Positions 9,106 to 17,986 of a stretch of DNA of 64,000 bases are shown piece after piece. Each line of letters begins with the position of its first letter. Position 1 is the first letter of the stretch. The stretch comes from Lacihabitans sp. CCS-44 (GTDB taxonomy: Bacteria > Bacteroidota > Bacteroidia > Cytophagales > Spirosomataceae), in NCBI RefSeq assembly GCF_024343735.1, contig NZ_RJUE01000059.1, positions 164,672-228,671 on the forward strand, in the 5' to 3' direction. Below the pieces are notes generated by a model. It searched no databases, was not told the origin of the DNA, and saw only the letters and a list, made by a program, of their open reading frames with translations. The position numbers and the translations under genes are program-made.

Positions 9106-10032
9106 TTAACGCCTGTTATCGTCGTTTTCAAACATGCTCAAATAGCTCATATATCGGCTTTCAGAGATTTCTCCAGCCTCTACAGCATCTTTTACGGCAC
9201 ACTTGGGTTCGTTGATATGCAGGCAGTTATGAAATTTGCATTGACCCAATAAATCTCTGAATTCAGGAAAATAATGAGCCAATTCTTCGTTATCTATGTC
9301 CACCAAACCGAGCTCTTTAATACCTGGTGAGTCAATAATAAATGTTTTATTGGGCAACTCAAACATTTCTGCAAAAGTAGTGGTATGCACACCTTTGCTT
9401 GAAAAATCAGAAATTTCGGAAGTAGCTAAATCCAAGTCCGGATCTAGAATATTGATGAGGGTAGATTTTCCCACACCAGAATGCCCAGATATCAAAGAAA
9501 TTTTGTTGGCCAACTTTGCCAGAAATTCATCTATTCCCTTTTTAGTCAGCGTTGAAGTAGAAACACAGTCATAACCCAAGTGGGTATATAAGTTCATCAA
9601 AGCATCCTGAAAAATGACGCCCTTTTTATTCAAAAGGTCAAATTTATTAAAAACAATCAAAACTGGAATTCTAAATGTCTCCGCAGTTACCAAAAATCTA
9701 TCTATAAAACCCAGTGAAGTTTTCGGGCTTGCCAAAGTCACAATCAGCACAAGTTGATCAATATTTGAGGCCAACAGATGACCATGAGCGGTTTTGTGAA
9801 CAGACTTCCGGATGATGTAGTTTTTGCGTGGAAGTATCTCTTTTATGATGCCAATGCTTTCGTCTTCGAGGTCAAAAACCACCTTATCGCCAACCGAAAG
9901 CGGGTTGGTAACTTTCAAATCTTTTATTTTAAATTTGCCCTTTAACCTGCATGAAAACAGCCTGTCGTTCTCATCTCTAACTTCATACCAACTCCCCGTA
10001 GACCTGAAAACAGTACCAATTTTATTTTCCAA
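9106..10032 (-). CDS. rsgA: Ribosome small subunit-dependent GTPase A
   Basis: A 30S assembly GTPase of about 308 residues with an N-terminal OB fold (GTVFRSTGSWYEV), then the circularly permuted GTPase typical of the family: NKFDLL (G4) comes before the P-loop GHSGVGKST (G1) and DSPGIKELG (G3). The C-terminal zinc motif is CKFHNC...C. No ATG is available near the 5' end. Two TTG codons fit, at 10056 and 10032; 10032 gives the family's usual short N-terminus, and the earlier one overlaps a -7-like TAGCTTTG, so 10032 is chosen. Confidence 0.93.
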   Translation of the reverse strand: MENKIGTVFRSTGSWYEVRDENDRLFSCRLKGKFKIKDLKVTNPLSVGDKVVFDLEDESIGIIKEILPRKNYIIRKSVHKTAHGHLLASNIDQLVLIVTLASPKTSLGFIDRFLVTAETFRIPVLIVFNKFDLLNKKGVIFQDALMNLYTHLGYDCVSTSTLTKKGIDEFLAKLANKISLISGHSGVGKSTLINILDPDLDLATSEISDFSSKGVHTTTFAEMFELPNKTFIIDSPGIKELGLVDIDNEELAHYFPEFRDLLGQCKFHNCLHINEPKCAVKDAVEAGEISESRYMSYLSMFENDDNRR

Positions 10033-10056
10033 ATGACCGTATTTAAATGCAAACAA

Positions 10057-10269
10057 AGCTAAATGATTTTTATCTTAAATAAAAACAAAGCCTTTTAATA
10101 AAAAAAATAGAGCAAAATGAAAGTTTGGTTTAATTTTTGAAATAACAAACTAATACAGAGGCTTTTGGAAAATTATTTACCTTAAAATAAGATTTAAGGA
10201 AATTTTAAGTACTTGTTAAAACAATTTTTGAATCATTTACGTTATTTGGTTTATTAAACAAACAATATC
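10057..10269. other. Intergenic region between rsgA and a small ORF
   Basis: About 210 bp of very AT-rich sequence without an ORF. It holds the probable rsgA promoter on the minus strand (TAGCTTTG, 10061-10054) and presumably the promoter of the 37-codon ORF that follows. No clear terminator, RNA gene or repeat was seen. Confidence 0.5.
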
Positions 10270-10383
10270 ATGAAAAAGGGCGTGTTATTCGGATTGGCGG
10301 CTTTGGCAGTTGGAGTGGTGGTTTTGTCTTTAGGTAAAAAAGAAAAGCCATCAGACTATCCAAGACCTTTCATATACAAATGA
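10270..10383 (+). CDS. Small single-pass membrane protein (37 aa), hypothetical
   Basis: The ORF starts MKKGVLFGLAALAVGVVVLS: two lysines, one hydrophobic helix of about 18 residues, then a charged tail (GKKEKPSDYPRPFIYK). The pattern is that of a small inner-membrane protein or an uncleaved signal anchor. It stands alone in a 540-bp gap between rsgA and the crotonase gene. Support is the sensible protein pattern only; no homologue is recognised. It could also be chance. Confidence 0.45.
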   Translation: MKKGVLFGLAALAVGVVVLSLGKKEKPSDYPRPFIYK

Positions 10384-10572
10384 TTGAAGATAAGAAAATT
10401 CAACCATGTTGTAAAGTTTTTTGCTAAATTAAGATTTAGCAGGTAGAACCCTATTACCTTATAATTCCAAAAACCGACACAATTTTATACAATTTCATCA
10501 ATACCCTGCCTTAATTTTTGATTTCAGAATAAAATACCGAAATTTGGTTTTCATCATTAAATAAAAAATCAA
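10384..10572. other. Intergenic region before the crotonase gene
   Basis: About 190 bp without an ORF. A GCTAAAT-TAAG-ATTTAGC inverted repeat (7-bp stem) lies near 10423-10440, soon after the small ORF. It lacks a clear T-run, so it is weak as a terminator. No consensus promoter could be picked with confidence. Confidence 0.4.
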
Positions 10573-11349
10573 ATGTTTGAGACGCTCCTCTATGAAGTAA
10601 AAGATGGTAAATGCTATATTACCCTCAATCGCCCTGAAGTTTACAACGCCCTCAATAACAAGTTATTAACAGAACTACACGAAGCCATCAGCATTTGTAA
10701 AAACGATGATGCTGTTCGAGTGTTGGTAATTTCGGGTGGAGATGGAAAAGCTTTTTGCTCTGGTGCCGACCTAAAGTCTGGCATTACAGATTCTAACTTA
10801 GGAAATGTACTAAAAGCTACCTATAACCCGCTAATTATGGGCATGAAAACTTTAGAGAAACCTATAATTTGTAAACTCAATGGCATGGCAGCTGGAGCTG
10901 GGATGTCTCTTGTTTTGGCTTGCGACATGATTATTGCTGACAAAAACACTTACATGAGCGAGCTCTTTGTTGGCATTGGACTTCTCCCTGACGCTGGATC
11001 TATGTATTTCCTTCCAAGGATGATTGGCACTCTGAAGGCATTTGAACTCTGTAGTACTGGCCGAAAAGTGTTTATGGAAGAAGCTTTACAAATGGGTTTA
11101 GTAAACAAAATAATTGAAACGGAGCTATTGTCCTACGAAGTTGAAAAAATGGCTGATTTTTATGCAAAATCAGCAACTAAAAGTATAGGACTGATGAAGA
11201 ATATTCTCAATAAATCATTTGAAAATGATCTTGAAACTGTCCTAAATCTTGAAGCCGAAGGCCAAACGCAATGCGGTTATAGTCATGATTTTGCAGAAGG
11301 AGTAATGGCCTTTTTACAAAAAAAAGAACCGAACTTTCAAGGCAAATAA
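10573..11349 (+). CDS. Enoyl-CoA hydratase/isomerase family protein, PaaG-like
   Basis: A 258-residue crotonase-fold enzyme acting on acyl-CoA thioesters. The oxyanion-hole segments CSGADL and NGMAAGAG are present. The second catalytic position is Asp (D140 in GLLPDAGS), as in PaaG-type ring-oxepin isomerases and Delta3-Delta2 isomerases, and not the Glu pair of true hydratases. This favours isomerase activity. No other phenylacetate or beta-oxidation gene is nearby, so the pathway is open. Transcribed alone. Confidence 0.85.
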   Translation: MFETLLYEVKDGKCYITLNRPEVYNALNNKLLTELHEAISICKNDDAVRVLVISGGDGKAFCSGADLKSGITDSNLGNVLKATYNPLIMGMKTLEKPIICKLNGMAAGAGMSLVLACDMIIADKNTYMSELFVGIGLLPDAGSMYFLPRMIGTLKAFELCSTGRKVFMEEALQMGLVNKIIETELLSYEVEKMADFYAKSATKSIGLMKNILNKSFENDLETVLNLEAEGQTQCGYSHDFAEGVMAFLQKKEPNFQGK

Positions 11350-11522
11350 TACGGTTGTATAATTTAAGAAATTAATATTTTGAACAAAAACAAAGACTTT
11401 AATTATAAAATCAAAACATTTTTTAGGATTAAATCAAGTTCAATCCATAAAACCTTACAGGCAAAATAAAATTTAAGGTGGGCTTTTTATAAATTAGCTT
11501 TTTGGTACAACAAACACTGAGT

Positions 11523-13184
11523 ATGTCAGAAACAATTAAAGAACGAAGTTTGAATTTCGTAGAGGAAATCGTAGAAGCAGATTTGAAGTCGGGAAAACAC
11601 AGTGGCAGATTGCTAACTCGTTTTCCACCTGAGCCCAATGGTTATTTACACATTGGCCATGCAAAGTCTATTTGTCTAAATTTTGGTCTTGCTCTGAAAT
11701 ATGGCGGTGGTACTAATCTCCGCTTTGATGACACCAATCCAGTAACAGAAGACACAGAATATGTAGAATCTATCAAAAACGATTTGCGTTGGTTGGGCTT
11801 TAACTGGACCAATGAAATGTATGCATCTGACTACTTTGACCAACTCTTTAAATATGCAAAAAAACTCATAACCAAAGGCTTAGCCTATATAGATGACAGC
11901 TCTGCTGAGGAAATGGCCACTCAAAAAGGAACACCGAACGCACCTGGTGAGGAAAGTCCATACAGAAATAGAACTGTAGAAGAAAATTTGAGCCTGTTTG
12001 ATGGTATGGCCAACGGCGATTTTGTAGAAGGAAGCAGAGTACTGCGTGCCAAAATAGACATGACATCGAGCAATATGCTCATGCGTGATCCTATTATTTA
12101 CAGAATTAAGTTTGCTGAACACCACCGTACGGGCAACAAATGGTGTATATATCCAATGTATGACTTTGCTCATGGACAATCTGATTCTATCGAAGGAATC
12201 ACGCACTCTATATGTACCCTTGAATTTGTATCGCACAGAGAATTGTATGACTGGTTTTTGGAGCAATTAGAAATCTTCCCTTCAAAACAATATGAATTTG
12301 CTCGTTTGAATCTTACATATACTGTGATGAGTAAGCGTAAGTTGCTTCAATTAGTAAACGAGGGGCATGTGACTGCTTGGGACGACCCTAGAATGCCAAC
12401 GATATCGGGTATGCGTCGGAGAGGTTATACTGCTAAATCTATCGTGGACTTTTGTGATAGGATAGGTATTCAAAAACGAGACAACCTTATAGATGTCAGT
12501 CTTTTAGAGTTTTTTGTAAGGGAAGACTTGAACAAAACCTCTACACGTGTCATGGCGGTTTTTGATCCTTTAAAAGTGGTCATAACAAACTTACCAGATG
12601 GAATTGTAGAACCTTGTAGTCTTGAAAACAATCCTGAAGATCCAGAATCGGGACATAGGAAGGTAAATTTTACTAAGGAAATTTATATAGAACAGGGAGA
12701 TTTTATGCTAGAACCTCCTGCTAAATATTTCAGACTTTCGCCAGGTAAAATGGTAAGACTCAAAGGAGCATTTATCATTCAATGCGACGAAGTCTTTGAA
12801 AATGAAGACGGGAGCATAAAAGAGCTTCATTGTAGTTACATACCTTCCTCAAAAAGTGGTGCTGACGAGAGCGGTATAAAGGTGAAAGGTGTGATACAGT
12901 GGGTGAGTGCAACAGAAGGTGTAGAATCTGAAATCAGAATTTATGACAGGCTTTTTAAAGTGGAAGACCCCAGCTCAGAAGAAGGCGATTTTAAGGAATA
13001 CATTAATGAAAACTCTCTGGAGGTTTTGACAGCTTACGTGGAGCCCTCCTTGAAAGATGCAAAACCTGGTGACAGGTACCAATTTATGCGAAATGGATAT
13101 TTTGTACCCGATACTGACTTTTCTTCAGAAAAATTGGTGTTTAATAAAACAGTTGGTCTCAAAGAAGGCTTTAAGGTTGGCTAA
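11523..13184 (+). CDS. glnS: Glutamine--tRNA ligase
   Basis: Class I aminoacyl-tRNA synthetase of about 553 residues that charges tRNA-Gln directly. The HIGH signature is YLHIGHAKS, the KMSKS-type loop is MSKRK, and PPEPNGYLH and FDDTNP are typical of GlnRS; the beta-barrel anticodon-binding region follows. The ATG at 11523 (MSETIKERSLNF) is preferred to a TTG 21 bp upstream, because GlnRS N-termini align there. Direct charging would make a Gln-amidotransferase route unnecessary for tRNA-Gln. Confidence 0.97.
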   Translation: MSETIKERSLNFVEEIVEADLKSGKHSGRLLTRFPPEPNGYLHIGHAKSICLNFGLALKYGGGTNLRFDDTNPVTEDTEYVESIKNDLRWLGFNWTNEMYASDYFDQLFKYAKKLITKGLAYIDDSSAEEMATQKGTPNAPGEESPYRNRTVEENLSLFDGMANGDFVEGSRVLRAKIDMTSSNMLMRDPIIYRIKFAEHHRTGNKWCIYPMYDFAHGQSDSIEGITHSICTLEFVSHRELYDWFLEQLEIFPSKQYEFARLNLTYTVMSKRKLLQLVNEGHVTAWDDPRMPTISGMRRRGYTAKSIVDFCDRIGIQKRDNLIDVSLLEFFVREDLNKTSTRVMAVFDPLKVVITNLPDGIVEPCSLENNPEDPESGHRKVNFTKEIYIEQGDFMLEPPAKYFRLSPGKMVRLKGAFIIQCDEVFENEDGSIKELHCSYIPSSKSGADESGIKVKGVIQWVSATEGVESEIRIYDRLFKVEDPSSEEGDFKEYINENSLEVLTAYVEPSLKDAKPGDRYQFMRNGYFVPDTDFSSEKLVFNKTVGLKEGFKVG

Positions 13185-13210
13185 GTATTTACAACAAAAT
13201 TTACGATAAA

Positions 13211-13930
13211 ATGAGAGCCGGTCCTCACACAGAAATAGAATTTTTAGATGGTCCGAAATCAAGATGGACAGAACTTAAGTTTACTTTTAAAGTCTTCAGA
13301 GAATTTATCAACGGCTTCCGAACACTTCATTTTGTTGGGCCATGTGTCACTGTTTTTGGCTCGGCCAGATTTACTGAAGACAACAAATACTACCAAGATG
13401 CCCGTAAAATCGGGGCTGGCTTAGCGAGTCTTGGCTTTACAATTCTGACAGGGGGTGGTCCGGGAATAATGGAAGCCGCCAACCGTGGAGCCAAAGATGT
13501 CGGAGGAAAATCAGTGGGCTGCAACATTGTTTTACCATTTGAGCAACAACCCAATCCGTATCTCGACAAATGGATGGATTTCGATTATTTCTTTGTCAGA
13601 AAAACACTTCTCATAAAATACTCTTATGCCTTTGTAATTTGCCCGGGTGGTTTTGGCACATTAGACGAATTTTTCGAGGCTTTAACATTGATTCAAACAG
13701 GTAAAATAGAAAAATTTCCTGTGGTAATTTTTGATGATGGTTTTCATTCAAAAATCATTGAGCACATAAAAACTATGATAGAGAAGAAAACGATTTCGGC
13801 TGACGACCAACGTCTTTTCTTGATTACAAACAATGTAGATGAGGCTATTTCTTATATAAAAAGTAAGACAGAAACGGGTTTTGGATTAAAATACAAACCA
13901 ATAAAATGGCTTGGTGAAAGTAAAGGCTAA
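13211..13930 (+). CDS. LOG-family protein (TIGR00730; cytokinin-riboside monophosphate phosphoribohydrolase type)
   Basis: A 239-residue Rossmann-fold protein with the signature PGGFGTLDEFFE (PGGxGTxxE) and GGGPGIMEAAN. Characterised LOG proteins hydrolyse nucleoside 5'-monophosphates to base and ribose 5-phosphate; older annotations call the family lysine decarboxylase, wrongly. It starts 26 bp after glnS and is probably cotranscribed with it. The physiological substrate is unknown. Confidence 0.9.
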   Translation: MRAGPHTEIEFLDGPKSRWTELKFTFKVFREFINGFRTLHFVGPCVTVFGSARFTEDNKYYQDARKIGAGLASLGFTILTGGGPGIMEAANRGAKDVGGKSVGCNIVLPFEQQPNPYLDKWMDFDYFFVRKTLLIKYSYAFVICPGGFGTLDEFFEALTLIQTGKIEKFPVVIFDDGFHSKIIEHIKTMIEKKTISADDQRLFLITNNVDEAISYIKSKTETGFGLKYKPIKWLGESKG

Positions 13931-14026
13931 TGCAGCTTTTTCTTGAGAGAAAATTCACTACTAATCAATCTAAAATAGTATTTTTGAAAAATGCTTCAAT
14001 CATTAATTGTGGTGAAATCAAAATTT

Positions 14027-14887
14027 ATGAAAATACTATTTCTTGTCCTTTATTTTCAAGTCATCTCATTCGCCCAAAAGGGTACTGAAATATACTTGCT
14101 TGAAATCAAAAAAATGCCTGATGGTTTTTCTATAAAAGAGCCAATAAATATCTCAAATAGAGATGGTTACGACAACCAACCCAGTTTTCACCCCACCAAA
14201 TCCCTGATTTATTTTAGCTCACAAAAAGATGGTCAAACTGACATTTGGTCATACAATTATGATTCAAAAAAACTAAGCCAAATCACTAATACGGAGGACT
14301 CTGAATACTCTCCTACCGTAACTCCTGACAAAAAAAACCTTACTTGCATAGTTCAAAGAAAATCTAATGGAGACCAAGACTTGGTGAAATTTTCGATAAA
14401 AAACCCTAAAAAGTCAGAGATTATATTAGAATCGCAAAAAGCAGGTAAGATTGGATATCACGCCTGGAGCCCCGATAATGAGTTGATTACATTTGTTTTG
14501 GGCGAACCTAATACCTTACAATTATTTGAAAATCAGTCAAAATCTGGAAAGATATTTGGAAAAGATATAGGAAGGTCTTTGCATTATGTGTCTGTCAAAA
14601 AGGCATTTAGTTTTGTTGAAAAAGATAGAGAAACTTGGAAAATAAAACTATTGAATCCAGAAAATCAGACGATTTCAGATTATGCTGATGCTTTGGTAGA
14701 ATCTGAACAATACAATGCTTGGGATAAAAATGGCGTTTTATTTGGCACAAAAAATGAGGAACTTTTCTTTTTTGAAGAAAAAACTAAATCTTGGAAAATG
14801 CTAACTTTGCCTCCAAATTTACCAAAAAATAAAATTAGCCGTTTAGCTATAAAAGATCAATATTTGGTTTTGGTCATAAATGAATGA
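14027..14887 (+). CDS. Exported PD40/TolB-like beta-propeller protein
   Basis: About 286 residues with a cleavable signal peptide (MKILFLVLYFQVISFAQ). The body shows WD40-like PD40 repeats (for example NQPSFHPTKSLIYFSSQKDG and SEYSPTVTPDKKNLT, with a D-I-W-S-Y strand), as in TolB and in many secreted Bacteroidota proteins. It lacks an attached enzymatic domain. The ATG at 14027 is preferred to one at 13991, since it starts the signal peptide. Function is unknown beyond a likely periplasmic binding scaffold. Confidence 0.75.
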   Translation: MKILFLVLYFQVISFAQKGTEIYLLEIKKMPDGFSIKEPINISNRDGYDNQPSFHPTKSLIYFSSQKDGQTDIWSYNYDSKKLSQITNTEDSEYSPTVTPDKKNLTCIVQRKSNGDQDLVKFSIKNPKKSEIILESQKAGKIGYHAWSPDNELITFVLGEPNTLQLFENQSKSGKIFGKDIGRSLHYVSVKKAFSFVEKDRETWKIKLLNPENQTISDYADALVESEQYNAWDKNGVLFGTKNEELFFFEEKTKSWKMLTLPPNLPKNKISRLAIKDQYLVLVINE

Positions 14888-14912
14888 TTATCAGTAAAAA
14901 AAATAATAAAAG

Positions 14913-15356
14913 ATGAAAAAACTACTTATAACCTTACTGTTTGCTCTGACAACTTTGTTTTCTTGTCAAACAGAAGAAGGAAACGAAAAACTTGCTGACG
15001 CAGGACAAACTGTAGGCAAGTCTGCCGCAACTATTGCAAAAAGTGTAAAATCGGGTATAGAGCAGGCCACAAAAATCAAAATTGACTTATCCGAAAACCT
15101 TAAAACCAGAGGTTTATCGACAGGAAAAATAACTTTGGGAAGCAAAGGAGGCAGACACAATGTGTTGAATGTTTACTTGATTTTTGATAAAAAAATCAAT
15201 AAAAACGTGACCATGAAAGTAATGGATGCCGACGGCCTAGAACTTGGCAGAACAAAAGTGCTTGTAAAAGGCGAAGCTGGCGATGCTAAATTCGTGGACT
15301 TCGTTTTTGATACCAGAACTAATATTGACCGTGACAATAAAATAGTGGTAGAGTAA
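14913..15356 (+). CDS. Small lipoprotein, hypothetical
   Basis: A 147-residue protein with a lipoprotein signal (lipobox LFSC, Cys18), a helical stretch rich in K, A and S (residues 25-60), and a C-terminal part with beta-type pattern. No family is recognised. It starts 25 bp after the propeller gene, so the two may form an operon. Function unknown. Confidence 0.7.
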   Translation: MKKLLITLLFALTTLFSCQTEEGNEKLADAGQTVGKSAATIAKSVKSGIEQATKIKIDLSENLKTRGLSTGKITLGSKGGRHNVLNVYLIFDKKINKNVTMKVMDADGLELGRTKVLVKGEAGDAKFVDFVFDTRTNIDRDNKIVVE

Positions 15357-15425
15357 GGCCAAAGACCGAAGAACATTGCCGTCAAACCAATTGTCTTTTT
15401 CCTTCCTGAAATTAACCAAAAACGG

Positions 15426-16046
15426 ATGCAAATAAACTTTTTTGAGTGGATTGGCTACGCAGCTTCCTTGATTGTGGCTATTTCCTTAGTGATGTCCTCA
15501 ATTGTCAAATTCAGGTGGACAAACCTCATGGGCTCAGCACTTTTTGCTGCTTATGGGTTCTTGATACAAGCTTGGCCTGTATGTTTTTTCAACAGTGCCA
15601 TCGTTTTTATAAACCTCTACTTTTTGTATAAAATATATTCTAAAAAAGACGAATTCAAGATTATCAAAACCTCTGAAAAGGAATCGCTTCTGAATGAATT
15701 TGTAAACTTTTACAAAAAAGAAATAGAGAAAATAAGTCCAGACTTTGACTTTAACCTGAGTAACAAAGAATACAATTACTTCATTACCAGAAACATGGCA
15801 TTGGTGGGTTTGTTTTTGGCACATAAAGAATCTGATGGTGTTTTAAGCATCGACTTGGATTTTGTGACTCCTCAATACCGAGATTTTAAAAATGGCAGTT
15901 TTCTGTATGAATTCCTTACAGACACCTTTCAAAAATCTGGCATAAAAACTTTAACTGCAACAGGGATGACACCCGCCCATCAACAATATCTCAAAGAAAT
16001 GGGCTTTAAAAATAACGGAACTGATGTTTTTGTGAAGCAGATTTAA
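15426..16046 (+). CDS. YgjV-type membrane protein fused to a GNAT-like domain
   Basis: Residues 1-75 hold three hydrophobic segments of the YgjV family (WIGYAASLIVAISL, LMGSALFAAYGFLI, FFNSAIVFINLYFLYKIY). Residues about 85-206 look like an acetyltransferase: a FLAHKESDG strand turn, YRDFKNGSFLYEFL in the helix position and a GMTPAHQQYLKEMGF ending typical of GNAT proteins. The canonical RxxGxG acetyl-CoA loop is not clear, so activity is uncertain. Function unknown. Confidence 0.75.
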   Translation: MQINFFEWIGYAASLIVAISLVMSSIVKFRWTNLMGSALFAAYGFLIQAWPVCFFNSAIVFINLYFLYKIYSKKDEFKIIKTSEKESLLNEFVNFYKKEIEKISPDFDFNLSNKEYNYFITRNMALVGLFLAHKESDGVLSIDLDFVTPQYRDFKNGSFLYEFLTDTFQKSGIKTLTATGMTPAHQQYLKEMGFKNNGTDVFVKQI

Positions 16047-16093
16047 AATCTTTCCTCTAATTTTACCAGGCCGTTGATTGAACACCAAAGAGA

Positions 16094-16597
16094 ATGATTG
16101 AAACCGAAAGACTCATATTAAGACCCCTAAACCACAGACAACTCGAAAAATACATAAAACTTGACAATTCCTTAGAAGAAGAACTCAAAGTGAAGCCTGC
16201 CAAACGAGAAATTTCGCCCGATTTGATGGAAGCCCTAGAGTATTTTATCATGCCCAACGTGGCCAATCCACTCAAGAATCACCTTTTCTTTACGCTCTGG
16301 ACGATGGTTTGGAAAGACAAAAACTGTTTGGTGGGCGATTTGTGTTTCATAGGCGAGCCCAACGAGCTAGGTGAAGTAGAAATTGGCTATGGCACTTATG
16401 AGAACTTTAGAAACATGGGCTTTATGTCAGAGGCCGTTTCAGGCATTATCAATTGGTTTAAACCGTATTTAAACGCCGTTTTGGCCTCCACCGAAAAAGA
16501 CAACCCTGCCTCCGCCAATGTACTTCTTAAAAACAATTTCGTGACCTACTCCAGCGATGAAACTCTGGTGTATTGGAGGATGGATATTGCGAGGTGA
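16094..16597 (+). CDS. GNAT-family N-acetyltransferase (RimJ/RimL-like)
   Basis: A 167-residue protein opening with IETERLILRPL, the usual start of RimJ/RimL-type acetyltransferases, and carrying GYGTYENFRNMGFMSEAV at the acetyl-CoA loop and EKDNPASANVLLKNNF at the C-terminal helix. The substrate is unknown; this group includes protein N-terminal and small-molecule acetyltransferases. It follows the YgjV-GNAT gene by 47 bp. Confidence 0.85.
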   Translation: MIETERLILRPLNHRQLEKYIKLDNSLEEELKVKPAKREISPDLMEALEYFIMPNVANPLKNHLFFTLWTMVWKDKNCLVGDLCFIGEPNELGEVEIGYGTYENFRNMGFMSEAVSGIINWFKPYLNAVLASTEKDNPASANVLLKNNFVTYSSDETLVYWRMDIAR

Positions 16598-16683
16598 GGA
16601 ATGTTTTGAGAATTGGATTGGAAATCCTAATTTATCCAGTTTCCACATGACCTATCGGAACATATTGAAGAGCATTTAAAATT

Positions 16684-17268
16684 TCAAAATTCAAAATGTT
16701 CATCTCTTAAGCTTTCATCACCATCAAAGGCATAAGACGAACTTGGATATTCATCATAGATTTCTGGTTTTTCAATCTCAAATTGCGAAAGTTTGATAAA
16801 CTGACTAGTCTTTTCTTGTCCTGGCTGACACCTTGGCCATAAAAATTCATAATCTTTAGGGAATATAAATCTATCTTTGCTACAGCCAGAAACATCAATC
16901 TTATCACCCCAATATTTGTTCTTATTATTTTTCAAGTACTCCTCTTTAAATGTCATGACTAATCTCTTCTTTACATCATATAAAGGAAAATCTGTCGGAC
17001 AAACATCCCCAAACACATCATAAACAGACATTTTTTGTAAATAAGAAAAGAATAAACTATTTAACAGCCAATCTGAACCTCTGAACCCTACTTCTTTAAA
17101 CCTGCTTTTTATTTTATTAAAATCATTTAAATCCTCTGGTACTATTTCTGCACTATAGTATTCATGATTCGAAACTTCATAAAGAAGGCCAAACTTACAA
17201 TTACTTACCTCGAAAAAGAAAGCATGATCAGAGCGATAAAGTTGAAATGACTCCTTTTTTACTTTCAT
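16684..17268 (-). CDS. Hypothetical protein, second gene of an unknown pair
   Basis: About 194 residues starting at the ATG MKVKKESFQLY; a TTG 30 bp upstream would also fit. No signal peptide or membrane segment. It has many aromatic residues and an acidic C-terminus (DGDESLRDEHFEF). No family is recognised. It follows the 103-residue gene by about 37 bp, and both look more AT-rich than their neighbours. Acidic, aromatic soluble proteins of this size in small variable islands are sometimes immunity proteins, but no toxin gene is visible, so this is only a thought. Confidence 0.6.
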   Translation of the reverse strand: MKVKKESFQLYRSDHAFFFEVSNCKFGLLYEVSNHEYYSAEIVPEDLNDFNKIKSRFKEVGFRGSDWLLNSLFFSYLQKMSVYDVFGDVCPTDFPLYDVKKRLVMTFKEEYLKNNKNKYWGDKIDVSGCSKDRFIFPKDYEFLWPRCQPGQEKTSQFIKLSQFEIEKPEIYDEYPSSSYAFDGDESLRDEHFEF

Positions 17269-17305
17269 TAGATTGTTAGTTTGATTTGAATAACTCAATT
17301 TTTAA

Positions 17306-17617
17306 TTATAAATGACCTGACCTAATTTCTGATAAAAATCTTGGTAAATCTTTTTTAAATTCCCTTCCAAAAAACTCGTCATGGTAACCATATTCCACAG
17401 AGGAATATTTCCCTAAGTAAAGTATTACCTTATTATAAAGTTGCTCATTATCCTCAATAAACAACCTTGCGATTTCTATTAATTGATAACCTACTTTATA
17501 AGGTATTCCTTCAATATCAGAAAGAGCATTAAATGCATTTGCTATAATATCTAGAACATCTAAATCTTCTTTCTTAATATGGTTCGTTTTAGTGTTAACA
17601 TCATTTAAACTTGTCAT
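17306..17617 (-). CDS. Hypothetical protein, first gene of an unknown pair
   Basis: A 103-residue soluble, mostly helical protein (MTSLNDVNTKTNH at the N-terminus, ending FKKDLPRFLSEIRSG). No domain recognised. It starts at an ATG 24 bp downstream of a possible promoter and is followed by the 194-residue gene on the same strand. The pair sits between conserved housekeeping genes and is a likely accessory insert. Confidence 0.6.
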   Translation of the reverse strand: MTSLNDVNTKTNHIKKEDLDVLDIIANAFNALSDIEGIPYKVGYQLIEIARLFIEDNEQLYNKVILYLGKYSSVEYGYHDEFFGREFKKDLPRFLSEIRSGHL

Positions 17618-17640
17618 TTTTAATTAATTTTGGTTGGACG

Positions 17641-17669
17641 CAAAGATGTGAAAAATTATCAAACTTCAA
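17641..17669 (-). promoter_or_regulatory. Probable promoter of the unknown gene pair
   Basis: On the minus strand TTTG (17669-17666), 17 bp, then CATCTTTG (17648-17641), one mismatch from TAnnTTTG. The start codon of the first gene is 24 bp further. Confidence 0.4.
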
Positions 17670-17986
17670 AGTTTTTTTTAATTTTATTTAGACCTTCTAC
17701 ATCTTCCCGATGTCAAAGCTAGAAAGTGAGGTTTTCCAATCTGATATTATAGTTTAACCAATTCAATCTCACCTTTTCCAATACCCTAATAATCGCCATC
17801 ACTAATGTGAATATATTTCTTCTTTTCAAATCCAGATAATTATTATATAACTAAATCGAAACTAAAGGAGAAACCTTCCCGCCCAACAATATTCCAAACC
17901 CTGCTTGCATTGCTCACAGATTGTGCTTTAATTTACTTTTTGGATTACATCAAAACTTCAGCAAACGTAAAAATATTCTTTCAGCG
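17670..17986. other. Gene-free stretch before the nucleoside phosphorylase gene
   Basis: About 320 bp with no credible ORF, RNA gene, long repeat or strong terminator. It separates the unknown gene pair from the conserved nucleoside phosphorylase gene and may contain the border of the inserted segment. Confidence 0.4.
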
